A stretch of 5,659 nt of DNA, taken from positions 1-5,659 of the forward strand of contig URNK01000117.1 in assembly GCA_900549195.1 (NCBI GenBank). Reading direction: 5' to 3'. The position numbers were made by a program, and so were the translations under genes. The DNA is from an uncultured Collinsella sp. Its GTDB lineage: Bacteria; Actinomycetota; Coriobacteriia; Coriobacteriales; Coriobacteriaceae. The first letter of the stretch is position 1; each line of letters starts with the position of its first letter. Below, in pieces: positions 4,774-5,659 of this stretch. The notes under the pieces were generated by a model. That model saw only the letters and a program-made list of their open reading frames with translations. It ran no database searches and was not told the DNA's origin.

Positions 4774-5659
4774 GTGTATCTCAAGTCCCTCACGCTCAAA
4801 GGGTTCAAGTCGTTTGCCGACCGTGCCCATATGACGTTTGAGCCGGGCCTGACCGTCATCGTCGGTCCAAACGGCTCGGGAAAATCGAACATCTCCGACT
4901 CCATCCTGTGGGTCCTGGGCGAGCAGAGCGCCAAGCAGCTGCGCGGCCAGGCCATGGAGGATGTCATCTTCTCGGGCTCGTCAGCGCGCAAGCCTGTGGG
5001 TGTCGCCGAGGTCACGCTGGTGCTCGATAACTCGGACCATATGCTGCCCGTCGATTTTGACGAGGTCGCCATCACCCGTCGCATGTATCGCTCGGGCGAA
5101 AGCGAGTACCTCATCAACTCGAGTCCGTGCCGTCTGATGGACATTCAGGACATCCTGCACGATTCGGGCCTGGGCAAGGATACGCATTCCATTATCAGCC
5201 AGGGCAAGCTCGACGCCATTTTGCAGAGCCGCCCCGAGGAGCGCCGCGCCCTTATCGAGGAGGCCGCCGGCATTTCCAAGCACAAGCGCCGCAAGGAGCG
5301 TGCGCTCAAAAAGATTAAGTCGATGGACGAGCACCTGACGCGTGCCCGCGACATCAATAAGGAAATCGCCCGTCAGCTGCGACCGCTGGAGCGTCAGGTC
5401 GATCGCGCGCGCAAGTACAAAGAGCTGTCCTCGCGCGCGAACGAGCTTACGCAGATGCTGGCTGTCGATGAGCTTCGTTCGCTGCAGTCGCAGTGGAACG
5501 ACCTGGAGAGCCGCTCCAAGGAAGGTGCTGCCGAGCTGGAGCTTGCGCAGTACCGCTTGGACGAAAAGGAGCGCGAGCTCGAGAAGCTTCAGGTCATGCT
5601 CGAGGAAAAGGGCCTGTTTGTGGGCGACCTGGGCGAGCAGCGCCGTCATATGCAAGATG
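4774..5659 (+). CDS. smc: Chromosome segregation protein SMC, 5' part (cut by window end)
   Basis: SMC is the ATPase core of the Smc-ScpAB condensin, which loads on DNA near the origin and aligns the chromosome arms. Only the first 295 codons of about 1180 are present, and the frame is open to the last base. The N-terminal head starts YLKSLTLKGFKSFADR. Walker A GPNGSGKS is at 31-38, Arg57 lies in the LRG position of the arginine finger, and a Q-loop-like ISQGKLDAIL is at 141-150. RPEERRALIEEAAGISKHKRRKE (153-175) leads into the first coiled-coil arm, which runs on in Glu/Lys/Arg/Gln-rich heptads to the end. It starts at GTG, supported by the family N-terminus and by GAGGA (4766-4770), three bases upstream. 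It lies ten bases after rnc and is presumably in the same transcript. The signature motif, hinge and Walker B lie beyond the window. Confidence 0.95.
   Translation, partial: MYLKSLTLKGFKSFADRAHMTFEPGLTVIVGPNGSGKSNISDSILWVLGEQSAKQLRGQAMEDVIFSGSSARKPVGVAEVTLVLDNSDHMLPVDFDEVAITRRMYRSGESEYLINSSPCRLMDIQDILHDSGLGKDTHSIISQGKLDAILQSRPEERRALIEEAAGISKHKRRKERALKKIKSMDEHLTRARDINKEIARQLRPLERQVDRARKYKELSSRANELTQMLAVDELRSLQSQWNDLESRSKEGAAELELAQYRLDEKERELEKLQVMLEEKGLFVGDLGEQRRHMQD

Overview
This window is a compact, GC-rich stretch of bacterial housekeeping genes, all on the plus strand, with bases 1-47 being leftover sequencing adapter. The genes read rsmD - coaD - (SepIVA-like coiled-coil gene) - yceD/DUF177 - rpmF - plsX - acpP - rnc - smc (cut by the window end). 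The likely source is a high-GC Gram-positive bacterium, most probably class Coriobacteriia (a Collinsella-like gut actinobacterium). This is an inference from three things: the base composition, the Lys-Gly-Leu-Arg form of CoaD that I recall from Mycobacterium, and a gene order that combines the Firmicutes plsX-acpP-rnc-smc block with a SepIVA-like/DUF177 pair. No rRNA or other definitive marker is present.

Layout. Bases 1-47 are the Illumina Nextera P5/i5 adapter, so genome sequence starts at 48. rsmD and coaD overlap by 8 bases. A 68-base gap with a putative extended -10 leads to the SepIVA-like gene, whose TAA shares a base with the ATG of yceD. A 64-base gap with a similar -10 box leads to rpmF, a 59-residue ribosomal protein gene. 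rpmF is followed by a strong intrinsic terminator just before plsX. A 124-base gap with another -10-like box and a 22-base perfect palindrome separates plsX from acpP. acpP, rnc (TTG start) and smc (GTG start) are tightly packed.

How the genes fit together. rsmD, yceD, rpmF and rnc concern ribosome RNA maturation, modification and assembly. coaD makes the CoA precursor whose phosphopantetheine arm is loaded onto AcpP. AcpP carries the acyl chains that PlsX converts to acyl-phosphate for phospholipid synthesis. The SepIVA-like protein and Smc concern cell envelope/division and chromosome organisation. The whole is a growth-linked cluster.

I see no hidden mobile element, CRISPR array, toxin-antitoxin pair or defence system. 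The points worth a second look are the adapter carry-over, an Asn where RNase III normally has a metal-binding Asp, an Asn-Ser-Leu instead of Asp-Ser-Leu attachment site in ACP, the short SepIVA-like protein, the acpP leader palindrome, and a shared promoter-like motif.
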